The translations under genes were made by a program, and so were the position numbers. Shown in pieces: positions 9,112-16,302 of a stretch of DNA of 64,000 nt (positions are counted from its first letter, which is position 1; each line of letters starts with the position of its first letter). The notes under the pieces were generated by a model. The model worked only from the letters and a program-made list of their open reading frames with translations, was not told the origin of the DNA and did not search any database. Source of the DNA: JADJYF01 sp965278995 (lineage in GTDB: Bacteria; Pseudomonadota; Gammaproteobacteria; Ga0077536); contig OZ257136.1 in NCBI GenBank assembly GCA_965278995.1, forward strand, positions 4,588,001 through 4,652,000. The letters are read 5' to 3'.

Positions 9112-10382
9112 ATGAACCGTAATGCGACGAACCGCGCCGTAGTGGCGAATCAAGTTTCGACCTCGGCTTACGTGCCTCCCTTCGAGCTGACCAAGGGCCA
9201 GGGCGCCCCGGTGGCCGCGAATGGCGGCCGCTCCTACCTTGCCTTCGATCGCAACGGCGACGCAGGCACGACGGCTGCCACTGAAGACGCGCTCCGCATG
9301 ATCAGCGAAGGCAGCGGCCAGGCAGTGATCGATCTGATCGACAACACGCCGCCCGGCCCCATCGAGACACCATGGGGCCTCGGGTTTCGTACCCGGGCGG
9401 AATGTCTCGAGTACATTCGCGCCAATGGCATCGTAGCCCCGGAGGGCGGTATTGCGGTGCCGATGTACTACACGATTCACGAGGCACCTTCTTATTCGAT
9501 CGTTTCCTCCAATGCGCTGTGGAGCGATCCAGCGCGCCAGGTCGAGGCGAATGCACTGCGCCAGGAAGAAATCGATATTGGCCGGCGCTGTCTTTATTTT
9601 CCGAAAGTATTGCGCGATGCGCGCCGCATCGGCGAGTACTACCCGGGCCTCGCGCCGAACAGCGCCGAGTGCATGGACAAACTGGGCGTGGCACTGGCCC
9701 ACTGTGAATCGAAGTGCACGAACTTCTACGACGCGCACGAAGTGGAGCGCGTGTTCTATCCAGAGATGGAGAAACTGCTGCTCGAATTTTTCCCCGGTGC
9801 GACCGATGCGCTCGTTTACAACCACGACGTGTTCGACAAGGACTACACCGGCGACCGCACCGAGGATCAGGCCAACAAGAACCCGGGTGTGCAAGCGAAC
9901 TACGCCTACCTCGTGCACAACGATCTCAACGACAACAGCGGTCGCGTGCGCTGTCGCGAGCTGCTGACGAAGAACCTGCGCAATTTTGGCCGCGAGCAGC
10001 GCTACACGGAGGCGGAAGCCGACGCGAAAATGGCGCGACGTTTCATCTCGATCAATCTCGCCAACCGATGTCCACCATTCGCCAGAATCCGTTCGTGCTT
10101 TGTGCGTGGCCGTCGTTCGCCGACCAGGCGTACATCACCAACTACAGGGTGTATGACGATCGCGTTGGTGAGACGACACGCTTTACGCATCGACCGAATC
10201 ACGAGTGGTACTGGTTTCCGCAGCAGCAGCCCACCGAGGTCTCGATGCTGAAATGCTATGACTCCGTCACCGATGGCTCCGTGTCGCGTTGGTCCTTCCA
10301 TGCGGCATCCGTCGATCCCACTGCACCGGCGGATGCGCCGTGTCGGAAAAATGTCGTGGTACGATCTTTCGTGTACTTTTGA
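9112..10382 (+). pseudogene. CmcJ/NvfI-family oxidoreductase, single-base frameshift near 10065
   Basis: Two reading frames together make one CmcJ/NvfI-type protein, about 423 aa if repaired. Frame one runs from ATG 9112 (GGAGA 6 nt upstream) through NKNPGVQANYAYLVHNDLND and ARRFISINLAN; it then loses homology and would stop at 10251. From 10067 the next frame continues with MSTIRQNPFVLCAW and ends with EVSMLKCYDSVTDG and VVVRSFVYF, the usual family C-terminus. Adding one C in the run at 10065-10066 restores NLANPMSTIRQNP. The family covers CmcJ-like cephamycin proteins and fungal hydroxylases; the substrate here is unknown. No slippery heptamer is present. The frameshift may be a true mutation or a consensus error in the sequence. 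Confidence 0.82.
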
Positions 10383-10385
10383 TTG

Positions 10386-11039
10386 ATGACCCCCACCATT
10401 ACCGCCTTTGAACGGTCGCCCGATCGCGGCAGGGGGCTGGCGCGAGACATGCGCGTTCGCTGGGCGCTCGAAGAAGTGGGCCAGCCTTACGAGGTTAGAC
10501 TTCTTTCGTTTACGGATATGAAAGAGCCCGCGCATCGCCTGCGTCATCCTTTCGGGCAGATCCCGACCTATGAAGTAGGCGGTCTCGCCCTGTTCGAGTC
10601 GGGGGCGATCGTGCTTCATATTGCTGAGCGCCATACAGGTCTGCTGCCAGACGATGTGAGTGCCCGGGCGCGCGCGATTACGTGGATGTTTGCCGCGCTC
10701 AACACGGTGGAGCCGCCCATCGTTGAGCGCGGGATGGCCACGCTCCTCGAGCACGACAAGCCGTGGTATGCGGAACGCTTGCCTTTACTCGAAGATTGCG
10801 TCCGCGCACGCCTGGGCGAACTCTCCACTCACCTTGGCGATGCCGATTGGCTCGACAATACGTTCAGCGCCGGTGACCTCCTGATGGTGACCGTGCTGCG
10901 CAGATTGAACGGATCGGGTCTGCTGGATGAATACCCGAAACTCGCCGCCTATGTCGGCCGCGGCGAAGCGCGGCCGGCCTATCAACGGGCGTTCGACGCG
11001 CAATTGGCGGTCTACACCGGCCAATCACCGACCGGCTGA
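10386..11039 (+). CDS. glutathione S-transferase family protein
   Basis: This 217-aa GST has an N-terminal thioredoxin-like domain with RVRWALEEVGQPYEVRLL, the cis-Pro segment FGQIPTYEVGG and the glutathione-contact motif LFESGAIVLHIAE. The C-terminal helical domain has the N-capping TFSAGDLLMVTVLRR motif. Such enzymes conjugate glutathione to electrophiles. The ATG at 10386 follows the stop of the CmcJ/NvfI gene by 3 bp, so the two are likely one operon; a TTG at 10383 is also in frame. The substrate is not predictable. Confidence 0.9.
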   Translation: MTPTITAFERSPDRGRGLARDMRVRWALEEVGQPYEVRLLSFTDMKEPAHRLRHPFGQIPTYEVGGLALFESGAIVLHIAERHTGLLPDDVSARARAITWMFAALNTVEPPIVERGMATLLEHDKPWYAERLPLLEDCVRARLGELSTHLGDADWLDNTFSAGDLLMVTVLRRLNGSGLLDEYPKLAAYVGRGEARPAYQRAFDAQLAVYTGQSPTG

Positions 11040-11136
11040 CGAAGGTCCGCTCTCGCTCACTCGAAGCCTCCGCGGCCTGATTGTGGACGGACTGCATTTA
11101 CCGGTCAGGCAGGTCGTCGCCGACCAACGATCTCCG

Positions 11137-11901
11137 TTACAACTCTGCCGTTGCTGGAACGAGCAGGGACAACGAGTCCCTTGCGCGCTGCCTGTGCGCC
11201 TTCGCAATTTCCACCCCGTGAAGGGTCATATCGCCCATCAGTCCCTTAACAGCAGCGACGCTCTCTGGCCTCGCCGTGCGCGGATTTCCCGCATTAAAGG
11301 GGGGCTCAGGATCATATTCCAGTGCGAGTTGCGTGAATTCGGCGGCTTCCCGACCTTTGATTTGCGCGATGACGGTCAGGCCGAAGTCGATACCGGCCGT
11401 GACGCCTCCTCCCGTGATGCGGTTCCGGTCGATGGCCACGCGTTCGTGGCTCGCCTCGATACCCAAGGCCTCCAAGGGTTCATAGAAAGCCCAGTGCGTC
11501 GCAGCGCGATAGCCTTCGAGCAGCCCAGCCATGCCGAGGATCACTGAGCCCGTGCACACCGAGGTGACATAACGAGCAGTCGAACCCGCGTGCGCAAGGA
11601 ACGTCAGGAGCTCCTTGTCCTGCATGGCCTCAATCGTCCCGAAGCCGCCTGGCACGAACAGTACGTCCAAATCGTCGGGGACGTCCTTGAATGTCGTCGT
11701 GGGGTTGATTGAAACGCCCATGTCGGTCGGAACGGGCGCCATCGTTTTCCAGATGAGATGCGTTTGCCCATGCAAGCCGAAAGCCGTTTGCGGGCCTGCA
11801 AGGTCAAGCAGCGTGAATCCAGGATAGAGCAGCATGCCGATAGTGAGTGGCGCGGCGCCATCAGGGGTGTCCCATCCATCAGGTGTTTTGTGATCAGCCA
11901 T
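11137..11901 (-). CDS. DJ-1/PfpI family protein, isonitrile-hydratase-like
   Basis: This 254-aa single-domain DJ-1/PfpI protein resembles cyclohexyl-isocyanide hydratase (InhA). Motifs: IGMLLYPGFTLLDLAGPQTAF at the N-terminus, DVLFVPGGFGTIEAM, the nucleophile elbow YVTSVCTGSVILGMAGLL with the catalytic Cys, ATHWAFYEPLEALG, and ITGGGVTAGIDFGL. The ATG at 11901 has GGAGG 5 nt upstream; the long upstream extension of the frame has none. It is divergent from a GlxA-type regulator, which is a common arrangement for this family. The true substrate is unproven. Confidence 0.88.
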   Translation of the reverse strand: MADHKTPDGWDTPDGAAPLTIGMLLYPGFTLLDLAGPQTAFGLHGQTHLIWKTMAPVPTDMGVSINPTTTFKDVPDDLDVLFVPGGFGTIEAMQDKELLTFLAHAGSTARYVTSVCTGSVILGMAGLLEGYRAATHWAFYEPLEALGIEASHERVAIDRNRITGGGVTAGIDFGLTVIAQIKGREAAEFTQLALEYDPEPPFNAGNPRTARPESVAAVKGLMGDMTLHGVEIAKAHRQRARDSLSLLVPATAEL

Positions 11902-11972
11902 GGTGGCCTCCGTTGTTTTGCGAGCTGAAAGAATAGTCGCCGTCGGGCACTGCCGTGAGTGGCAGGAACGAC

Positions 11973-11986
11973 AATGATCGATCATT
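11973..11986. promoter_or_regulatory. perfect 14-bp palindrome between divergent genes
   Basis: The 139-bp gap between the DJ-1/PfpI gene and the GlxA-type regulator holds a perfect self-complementary site, AATGATC-GATCATT. A smaller inverted repeat TGCC/GGCA is just to its left. Its place between divergent start codons suggests an operator, perhaps for the adjacent regulator, though AraC proteins more often bind direct repeats. That link is inference. Confidence 0.45.
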
Positions 11987-12040
11987 TCGAGCCAAAATCG
12001 CGTACGCTGGATTAGTCGGTAAATACTGCGGAGATCGGCC

Positions 12041-12997
12041 ATGCATACGGTAGCGATAGTCGTCCTGGACGGTTTCGTACCGCTCGATCTCGGCATCCCC
12101 TGCGACGTGTTCGGGAGTTTCGGCCTGCCGGATCAACCGGGTCTGTATCGCGTGCAGGTGTGCGCGCCGCGGCGTGTGGTTCGCACGGGCGCTTTCCATA
12201 TCCGAACGCCATTCGGGTTGGAGATGGTTCCAGACGCCAACACGGTTGTCGTACCGGGGATCGTCAATCTTGATCGACCCATTCCAACGTCCGTGATTCA
12301 GGCGCTTCGTTCCGCCTGGGATCGCGGCGCGCGGATCACATCGATCTGTACGGGCGCGTTCGTCCTCGCCGCCGCGGGCTTACTGAACGGCCGGCGCGCG
12401 ACCACGCATTGGAGAGGCACCCTGGAACTTGCGCGACGCTACCCCGCAGTCACCGTCGAACCTGATGTGCTGTTCGTGGATGAGGGGCGTATCGTCACCT
12501 CCGCCGGAGCGTCGGCGGGGTTGGACATGTGCTTTCACCTGGTACGCCGGGACTTCGGACAGGCCGCCGCGGCGCACGCTGCGCGCCTCGCCGTCGCGCC
12601 GTTGAATCGTGACGGTGGCCAGGCGCAGTTCATTCTGCACGAGGCGCCGCAGGCCAGCGATAGCCTCGCCCCGTTGCTGGAGTGGATATGCGCCCACCTG
12701 GACAAGGAAATAGACGTGGACGCGTTGGCGCGCCGCGCACATATGAGCCCACGCACGTTCGCCAGGCGATTCCGCGAGCAGACCGGTACGACGCCACTGA
12801 AATGGCTGCTGACCGTACGTGTCCGCCGGGCGCAGGAACTGCTCGAGACGACTCGCCGCCCGATAGACGACATTGCGCTGCGTTCCGGCTTCGAATCACC
12901 CGTGACATTCCGCATGCGCTTTCGCAAGCTCGTCGGCTTAAGCCCCCGTGCCTACCGACTCCGCTTCAGTGCGGACAAAGGATATGCGTATAACTGA
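12041..12997 (+). CDS. GlxA-family AraC-type transcriptional regulator with DJ-1/PfpI ligand domain
   Basis: The protein is 318 aa with two domains. Residues about 1-190 form a DJ-1/PfpI-like sensor: VVLDGFVPLDLGIPCDVF, SICTGAFVLAAAGLLNGR with the Cys position kept, and TSAGASAGLDMCFHLV. Residues about 215-310 form an AraC double helix-turn-helix: DALARRAHMSPRTFARRF and DIALRSGFESPVTFRMRF followed by GLSPRAYR. It is divergent to the isonitrile-hydratase-like gene, which is its most likely target. The inducer is unknown. Confidence 0.92.
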   Translation: MHTVAIVVLDGFVPLDLGIPCDVFGSFGLPDQPGLYRVQVCAPRRVVRTGAFHIRTPFGLEMVPDANTVVVPGIVNLDRPIPTSVIQALRSAWDRGARITSICTGAFVLAAAGLLNGRRATTHWRGTLELARRYPAVTVEPDVLFVDEGRIVTSAGASAGLDMCFHLVRRDFGQAAAAHAARLAVAPLNRDGGQAQFILHEAPQASDSLAPLLEWICAHLDKEIDVDALARRAHMSPRTFARRFREQTGTTPLKWLLTVRVRRAQELLETTRRPIDDIALRSGFESPVTFRMRFRKLVGLSPRAYRLRFSADKGYAYN

Positions 12998-12999
12998 CG

Positions 13000-13488
13000 A
13001 TGGTTAAGCTATTGACCAGGCCGCAACTCGCCCAGCACATTCGCAGCCGAGTAGCGACCCACATTGTCGAAGACCCGGGCGTCGTTCGCGAAAGCGTGGC
13101 TATCTACAGCCTGTGCGATCCGCGCGATATCTTTGATGTGCGCTATATCGGCCAGACAACTGCGCCGAAGCGCCGATTCTTTCAGCACATCCACACTTCT
13201 CGACTTTGGTTGCCCGATGAAGTGCCATGGTGGATCAAGTCGCCGCAGCTTCGGCCGTTGTACGATTGGATCCGGGAATTGCACCGAGACGACAATCGAC
13301 TCCCTGTCATGCATGTCACTCGATGGGTAGGCAGCGTTCGTGAAGCGCGCGTGGTCGAGCGCGAACATATCTGTGAACAACTGAGTCGCGGCGGCCAGCT
13401 ACTGAATGCCGAGTTCGAAGTACTTGGCAGGCAACTTCCGTTTTCTTACAAAGCTCGCGATTCAACTTTCCCGAAAATCGACTTTTAG
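13000..13488 (+). CDS. GIY-YIG-like domain protein, function unknown
   Basis: This 162-aa ORF starts 3 bp after the glxA-type stop. The N-terminal third has IYSLCDPRDIFDVRYIGQT followed by PKRRFFQHI, which fits the first half of a GIY-YIG nuclease domain (I-Y...YIG, then R...H). The later EAR/VEREHI segment could hold the catalytic Glu and a downstream Asn is in LLNAEF. The match is by motif only. No good ribosome-binding site is seen before the ATG, so expression may depend on coupling to the regulator gene. It could be a phage- or mobile-element-derived endonuclease relic. Confidence 0.6.
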   Translation: MVKLLTRPQLAQHIRSRVATHIVEDPGVVRESVAIYSLCDPRDIFDVRYIGQTTAPKRRFFQHIHTSRLWLPDEVPWWIKSPQLRPLYDWIRELHRDDNRLPVMHVTRWVGSVREARVVEREHICEQLSRGGQLLNAEFEVLGRQLPFSYKARDSTFPKIDF

Positions 13489-13736
13489 CAGGCGACGATG
13501 TCCTGCGCACGCAATCCCCGTTTCGATTCGGCAACCCGAGCAATGGGTGACGACGGACTGGACGCGGCATACTTGTTACACTTTTACTCATCGGGCAACC
13601 TCTTCTGAGAATGATGCGTTGTGGTAAACACATCAATCTCAGAACGTCACCCGAGTTCCTTGGAAGGTGCTCGACAATCAGGAACAGCTATGTAGATTAG
13701 TGGTACCCCTTATTCCTGTCAGCGAGGAGCGTCAAC
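13489..13736. other. intergenic region with 14-bp inverted repeat upstream of the putative selenoprotein gene
   Basis: No gene is seen in this 248-bp stretch. It holds a strong inverted repeat: arm TTCTGAGAATGATG at 13603-13616 and arm CATCAATCTCAGAA at 13631-13644, 13 of 14 bases complementary, with a 14-nt loop. No T-run follows either arm, so it is not a plain intrinsic terminator. It lies about 93 bp before the start of the redoxin gene and may be an operator or an mRNA structure. The Shine-Dalgarno GAGGAG at 13724-13729 belongs to the downstream TTG start. Confidence 0.6.
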
Positions 13737-14915
13737 TTGAACGCAATCAGCATAATTTACGACGAGCGAGTCACCTCGCTCGATAGGGCCGAGACCCGCG
13801 GCGAGTCGCTCTGGCTGAGTGCCGCCGATATGCAAGCCGCGACCGGCTGGAAGCTCGAAACCGAAGGCCTGTGTCGGGGTGACGCCTGTGTGCGCGTCGA
13901 TAAGGCCTGGTGCGACGCGGAGGGGCGCATTGATCTGATGGCCTTCGCGCGCCACATGGGCCAACCGGTGACGCGCGACGACGGCGTCGTGGCTTTCGGC
14001 GAAAGCGTGAACGTGCGCCGCGACGCGCTGTTCTCTCTCGAAGCCCCCGATTTCACCCTGCCCGATCTCGATGGCGTGATGCATTCACTGTCGGACTATC
14101 GCGGCAAGAAAGTCTTTCTGCACAGCTGGGGCTCGTACTGAGGCTGCAGCTTTGACCTGCCCGTGTGGCAGGCAATTTACGCTGAGCTGAAAGATCAGGG
14201 CTTCGAGATGATCGCGGTTGCTTTCGACACGGCCGGCACTGCCGCCGTGGAAGCGAGAATCCGCTGCGCCGATATCCAGGACCGTCCGCCGGTGTTGGCG
14301 CGCCTCATGGGCTGGTCCGACGACCTGTGGGCGCGACAAGCGCCGCCGACATACCCCTGTCTCATCGACGAGGGCCATGTCGTCGCCGAGCTATACAACA
14401 TGCGCAATGTCCCACAGGCGGTGTGGCTGGATGAGCAGGGTCGTATCGTGCGTCCCGTTGAATCGGCCGGCACCTACGACATGGTGCCACACATGGACCG
14501 CTCGACTTTTGAAGTACCGGATGCCGCGGCCGCACACGGGCTCGAAGTACGTAACACCTATATCGACGCGCTGCGTGACTGGGTGAAAAACGGCGCCGCG
14601 AGCCCCTATGTGTTGCCGCCGGACGAAATACGGCGCCGCATGCAGGGACCCAAAGCGGACGACGTCGTCGCGGCCAATCACGTACGCCTCGGGCGCTACC
14701 TCTACACGCAAGGCCAGTTGGAGCGCGCCAAACATCACTTCAACGAAGCCGTGTGCTTGTGCCCTGAAAGCTGGAACTATCGACGTCAGTCGATGATGCT
14801 CGACCCTGAACGGGTCGGTGAGTTGAACGGCGGGCCGGATTTCTTCGCCGCCTTCGACGCCAATCGGCACCTGCCGTATTACCCGGAGGCGGATCTGGGC
14901 AAGGCGGGCGGGTAG
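13737..14915 (+). CDS. putative selenoprotein: redoxin (TlpA/AhpC-like) domain protein with in-frame TGA as Sec135
   Basis: Reading the TGA at 14139-14141 as selenocysteine gives one 392-aa protein. Residues about 100-135 are a thioredoxin-like fold start: LEAPDFTLPDLDGVMHSLSD, GKKVFLHSWGSY, then the TGA, then GCSFDLPVWQAIYAELK. In Cys-containing redoxins the TGA position is the attacking Cys of the WASWCGC-type motif. Further fold elements are GFEMIAVAFDTAG, YPCLIDEGHVVAELYNMRNV and PQAVWLDEQGRIV (the cis-Pro side). The C-terminal part has a TPR-like helix pair (RLGRYLYTQGQLERAKHHFNEAV). The start is TTG 13737 with GAGGAG 7 nt upstream. A hairpin just after the TGA fits a bacterial SECIS. 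The plain alternative is a nonsense mutation splitting the gene into 13737-14141 and a remnant. Confidence 0.78.
14139..14175 (+). promoter_or_regulatory. candidate bacterial SECIS element at the in-frame TGA
   Basis: After the TGA (14139-14141) a hairpin forms at 14152-14175: TTG, a bulged A at 14155, CCTGCC, apical loop CGTGT at 14162-14166, GGCAGG, CAA. That is nine base pairs with one 5'-side bulge. The apical loop begins 20 nt after the TGA and has G at loop position 2 followed by T. These values lie within the described bacterial SECIS pattern (loop about 16-37 nt from UGA, G in the first two loop bases), and the bulge recalls the one in E. coli fdhF. It needs SelB to be functional. Confidence 0.7.
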
Positions 14916-15152
14916 TCGGGGAATCACACCAGCCTTTTCCCGAGAACCAGCACGCTATCGCCGTTGCCTGGAGGCGTGAGCGCCAGGGTCGGGCCGGCAG
15001 TTCGGACCCAGCACTGCTGCCATTCTTAGTCTAATTTGAGAGAAGTTAGCAAGTTTATAAAGAAACTGTAATTTGACTAATTTCAGTATAAATCCCTGCC
15101 CATGGATCCGATACGCAAGCCACCCCGAGCCCAGTTCAACGCTGTAGGGCTC
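14916..15152. other. intergenic region with AT-rich nested inverted repeat
   Basis: No gene is seen. A hairpin with GGCG/CGCC near 14974-14987, without a T-run, could end the redoxin transcript. Further right is an AT-rich island unlike the GC-rich surroundings: TTAGTC near 15026-15031 is matched by GACTAA near 15075-15080, and an inner AGTTT/AAACT pair sits at about 15052-15066. This nested symmetry has no evident function. Confidence 0.4.
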
Positions 15153-15671
15153 TCATGGCTTCATGCCGCCGAGCCGCAACATGAGTGTCATCGGATGCAG
15201 CGGTGACGGCTGAAATCCGTAGTGCTCGTAGAATTTTTTGGCGCGCTCGTGCAGCGCATGTACAAGCATCGCCCTCACGCCGGCGTTTTGCGCGACAGCG
15301 AGGGCGCGATTAACTGCGTCCTGCAGCAGGGCTGGTCCGAGATGCTGTCCCTGCATGCTGCGGTCGACTGCGAGCCGAGCAAGAACCATGACCGGAATGG
15401 GATCGGGCATGTTGCGGCGAACACGAGTGGTTGCGTGCTGGTGCGAAATGGCGCCCGCTGCCATCGCGTAGTAAGCACGGACACGTCCGTCCGGATCGGT
15501 AACGACAAAGGTTCTGCTCGCACCGCTGGCCTGGTTGGCTAAGGCCCGACGTTTGAGCCAGTCATCGAGCTCGGCCTCGCCACACTCAAAATGATCCAGG
15601 TGGTGCGCCGCCGTCAGCGGCTCCGGTGGACGGAGTGGCAAGCTCAGGCTTTCACGGACTTCTTGCCCCAT
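15153..15671 (-). CDS. GNAT acetyltransferase toxin, TacT-like
   Basis: This 172-aa GNAT-fold protein looks like the toxin of a TacA/TacT-type module; members acetylate aminoacyl-tRNA and block translation. Visible motifs: HHLDHFECGEAELDDWLKRR near the N-terminus, ASRTFVVTDPDGRVRAYYAM, the acetyl-CoA pyrophosphate loop LAVDRSMQGQHLGPALLQDA, and the conserved KFYEHYGFQPSP with the likely catalytic Tyr. It overlaps the antitoxin gene by 28 bp, which is typical. The target tRNA is not predictable. Confidence 0.9.
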   Translation of the reverse strand: MGQEVRESLSLPLRPPEPLTAAHHLDHFECGEAELDDWLKRRALANQASGASRTFVVTDPDGRVRAYYAMAAGAISHQHATTRVRRNMPDPIPVMVLARLAVDRSMQGQHLGPALLQDAVNRALAVAQNAGVRAMLVHALHERAKKFYEHYGFQPSPLHPMTLMLRLGGMKP

Positions 15672-15922
15672 GGAGCCTTGACCGCCATCAGGCGCTCAAT
15701 CCCGAGATTGCGGGCGGGTGGCGCGTCGAGCAGCTTGGTAAATTGCCGGAGCTTGTCGGCGTCCAGGTGGAAAAATATCTGGTCGAGCAGCACCGACTGC
15801 GCCTTATCGCAGGCTGCCTCGAGCATGAAGTCCGAGCGGCTCTTGCCGAGCAGCTCCGCAGCCTGGTCGATCAGATCCCGCTGTTCAGGCCGTGCCCGTA
15901 GATTGATGGCGGCGTCGCGCAT
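15644..15922 (-). CDS. DUF1778 ribbon-helix-helix antitoxin, TacA-like
   Basis: This 92-aa antitoxin has an N-terminal ribbon-helix-helix DNA-binding domain (AINLRARPEQRDLIDQAAEL then GKSRSDFMLEAACDKAQ). A C-terminal tail (DKLRQFTKLLDAPPARNLGI) wraps and neutralises the GNAT toxin. The start at 15922 matches the family N-terminus; an upstream in-frame start at 15958 lies within the -10 and repeat region. The pair should autoregulate from the promoter and repeats directly upstream. Confidence 0.9.
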   Translation of the reverse strand: MRDAAINLRARPEQRDLIDQAAELLGKSRSDFMLEAACDKAQSVLLDQIFFHLDADKLRQFTKLLDAPPARNLGIERLMAVKAPWGKKSVKA

Positions 15923-15939
15923 GAGGTCTCTAACGGCGT

Positions 15940-15999
15940 ATACACAATAGATACACAATTCTGAGGCGGTGTATAGCTGTTGTCAACACAGCACCGCCT
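15940..15999 (-). promoter_or_regulatory. promoter and operator repeats of the toxin-antitoxin operon
   Basis: Read on the minus strand, a -35 TTGACA (15986-15981) and a -10 CAGAAT (15963-15958) are 17 bp apart. Just downstream are two direct copies of ATTGTGTAT (15959-15951 and 15948-15940) with 11-bp periodicity, about one helical turn. The -35 lies inside a larger inverted repeat whose arms AGGCGGTG and CACCGCCT are at 15964-15971 and 15992-15999. This layout fits cooperative binding of a ribbon-helix-helix repressor; that the antitoxin binds here is inferred. Confidence 0.6.
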
Positions 16000-16070
16000 A
16001 TTTCCCAACTCACCGGATCGCATATGTCTTGCGAGCCATTTAACGAAGTTCTTCAAAAGACAGAGCATCG

Positions 16071-16184
16071 TGCGGCACAGGGATGTGCCGCCATTTTCGA
16101 TGGGCGTAGACAATTGAAAATGAAGGAATGGGAAAAATCGCATTTTTCCCATTCCGTACTCTGAGAAGTCCAGGATGGACTTAT
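16071..16184 (-). repeat. four-hairpin interspersed element, copy A (downstream of tRNA-Leu)
   Basis: Read on the minus strand this 114-bp element has four hairpins: AAGTCCA-TCC-TGGACTT (16182-16166); a perfect 14-bp stem with a 3-nt GCG loop (16155-16125); ATTTTC/GAAAAT arms (16121-16116 and 16098-16093); and GCGGCACA-TCCC-TGTGCCGC (16091-16072). The second copy at 38434-38545 has the same order, near-identical spacers (10-11, 3 and 1 nt) and the same orientation. The stem of hairpin 2 differs between copies yet pairs in both. It lies 118 bp downstream of the tRNA-Leu 3' end. The rest of 15923-16302 has no gene. Confidence 0.8.
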
Positions 16185-16302
16185 TCAAAGTTTCCTTAAC
16201 AGAGCACTATCCCGCAATGGTTTATAGCAGGCAGCCTGACCGGCTGGCTTGCCATGTGATTGTTGAGAGGACCGACCAACATTGCGGCTTTCACGTAACT
16301 CT

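Noticed and set aside
10060..10070. Programmed ribosomal frameshift in the CmcJ/NvfI gene
   Set aside because: No slippery heptamer or downstream pseudoknot seen; a lost C in a short C run explains it better.
14163..14915. Independent gene starting at GTG 14163
   Set aside because: The start lies inside the hairpin loop, has no SD, and would remove the redox motif; the upstream half is the N-terminal part of the same fold.
15871..16188. 105-aa minus-strand frame over copy A of the hairpin element
   Set aside because: Its peptide similarity to a frame at 38356-38565 follows from the shared DNA repeat; the conserved feature is base pairing, not codons.
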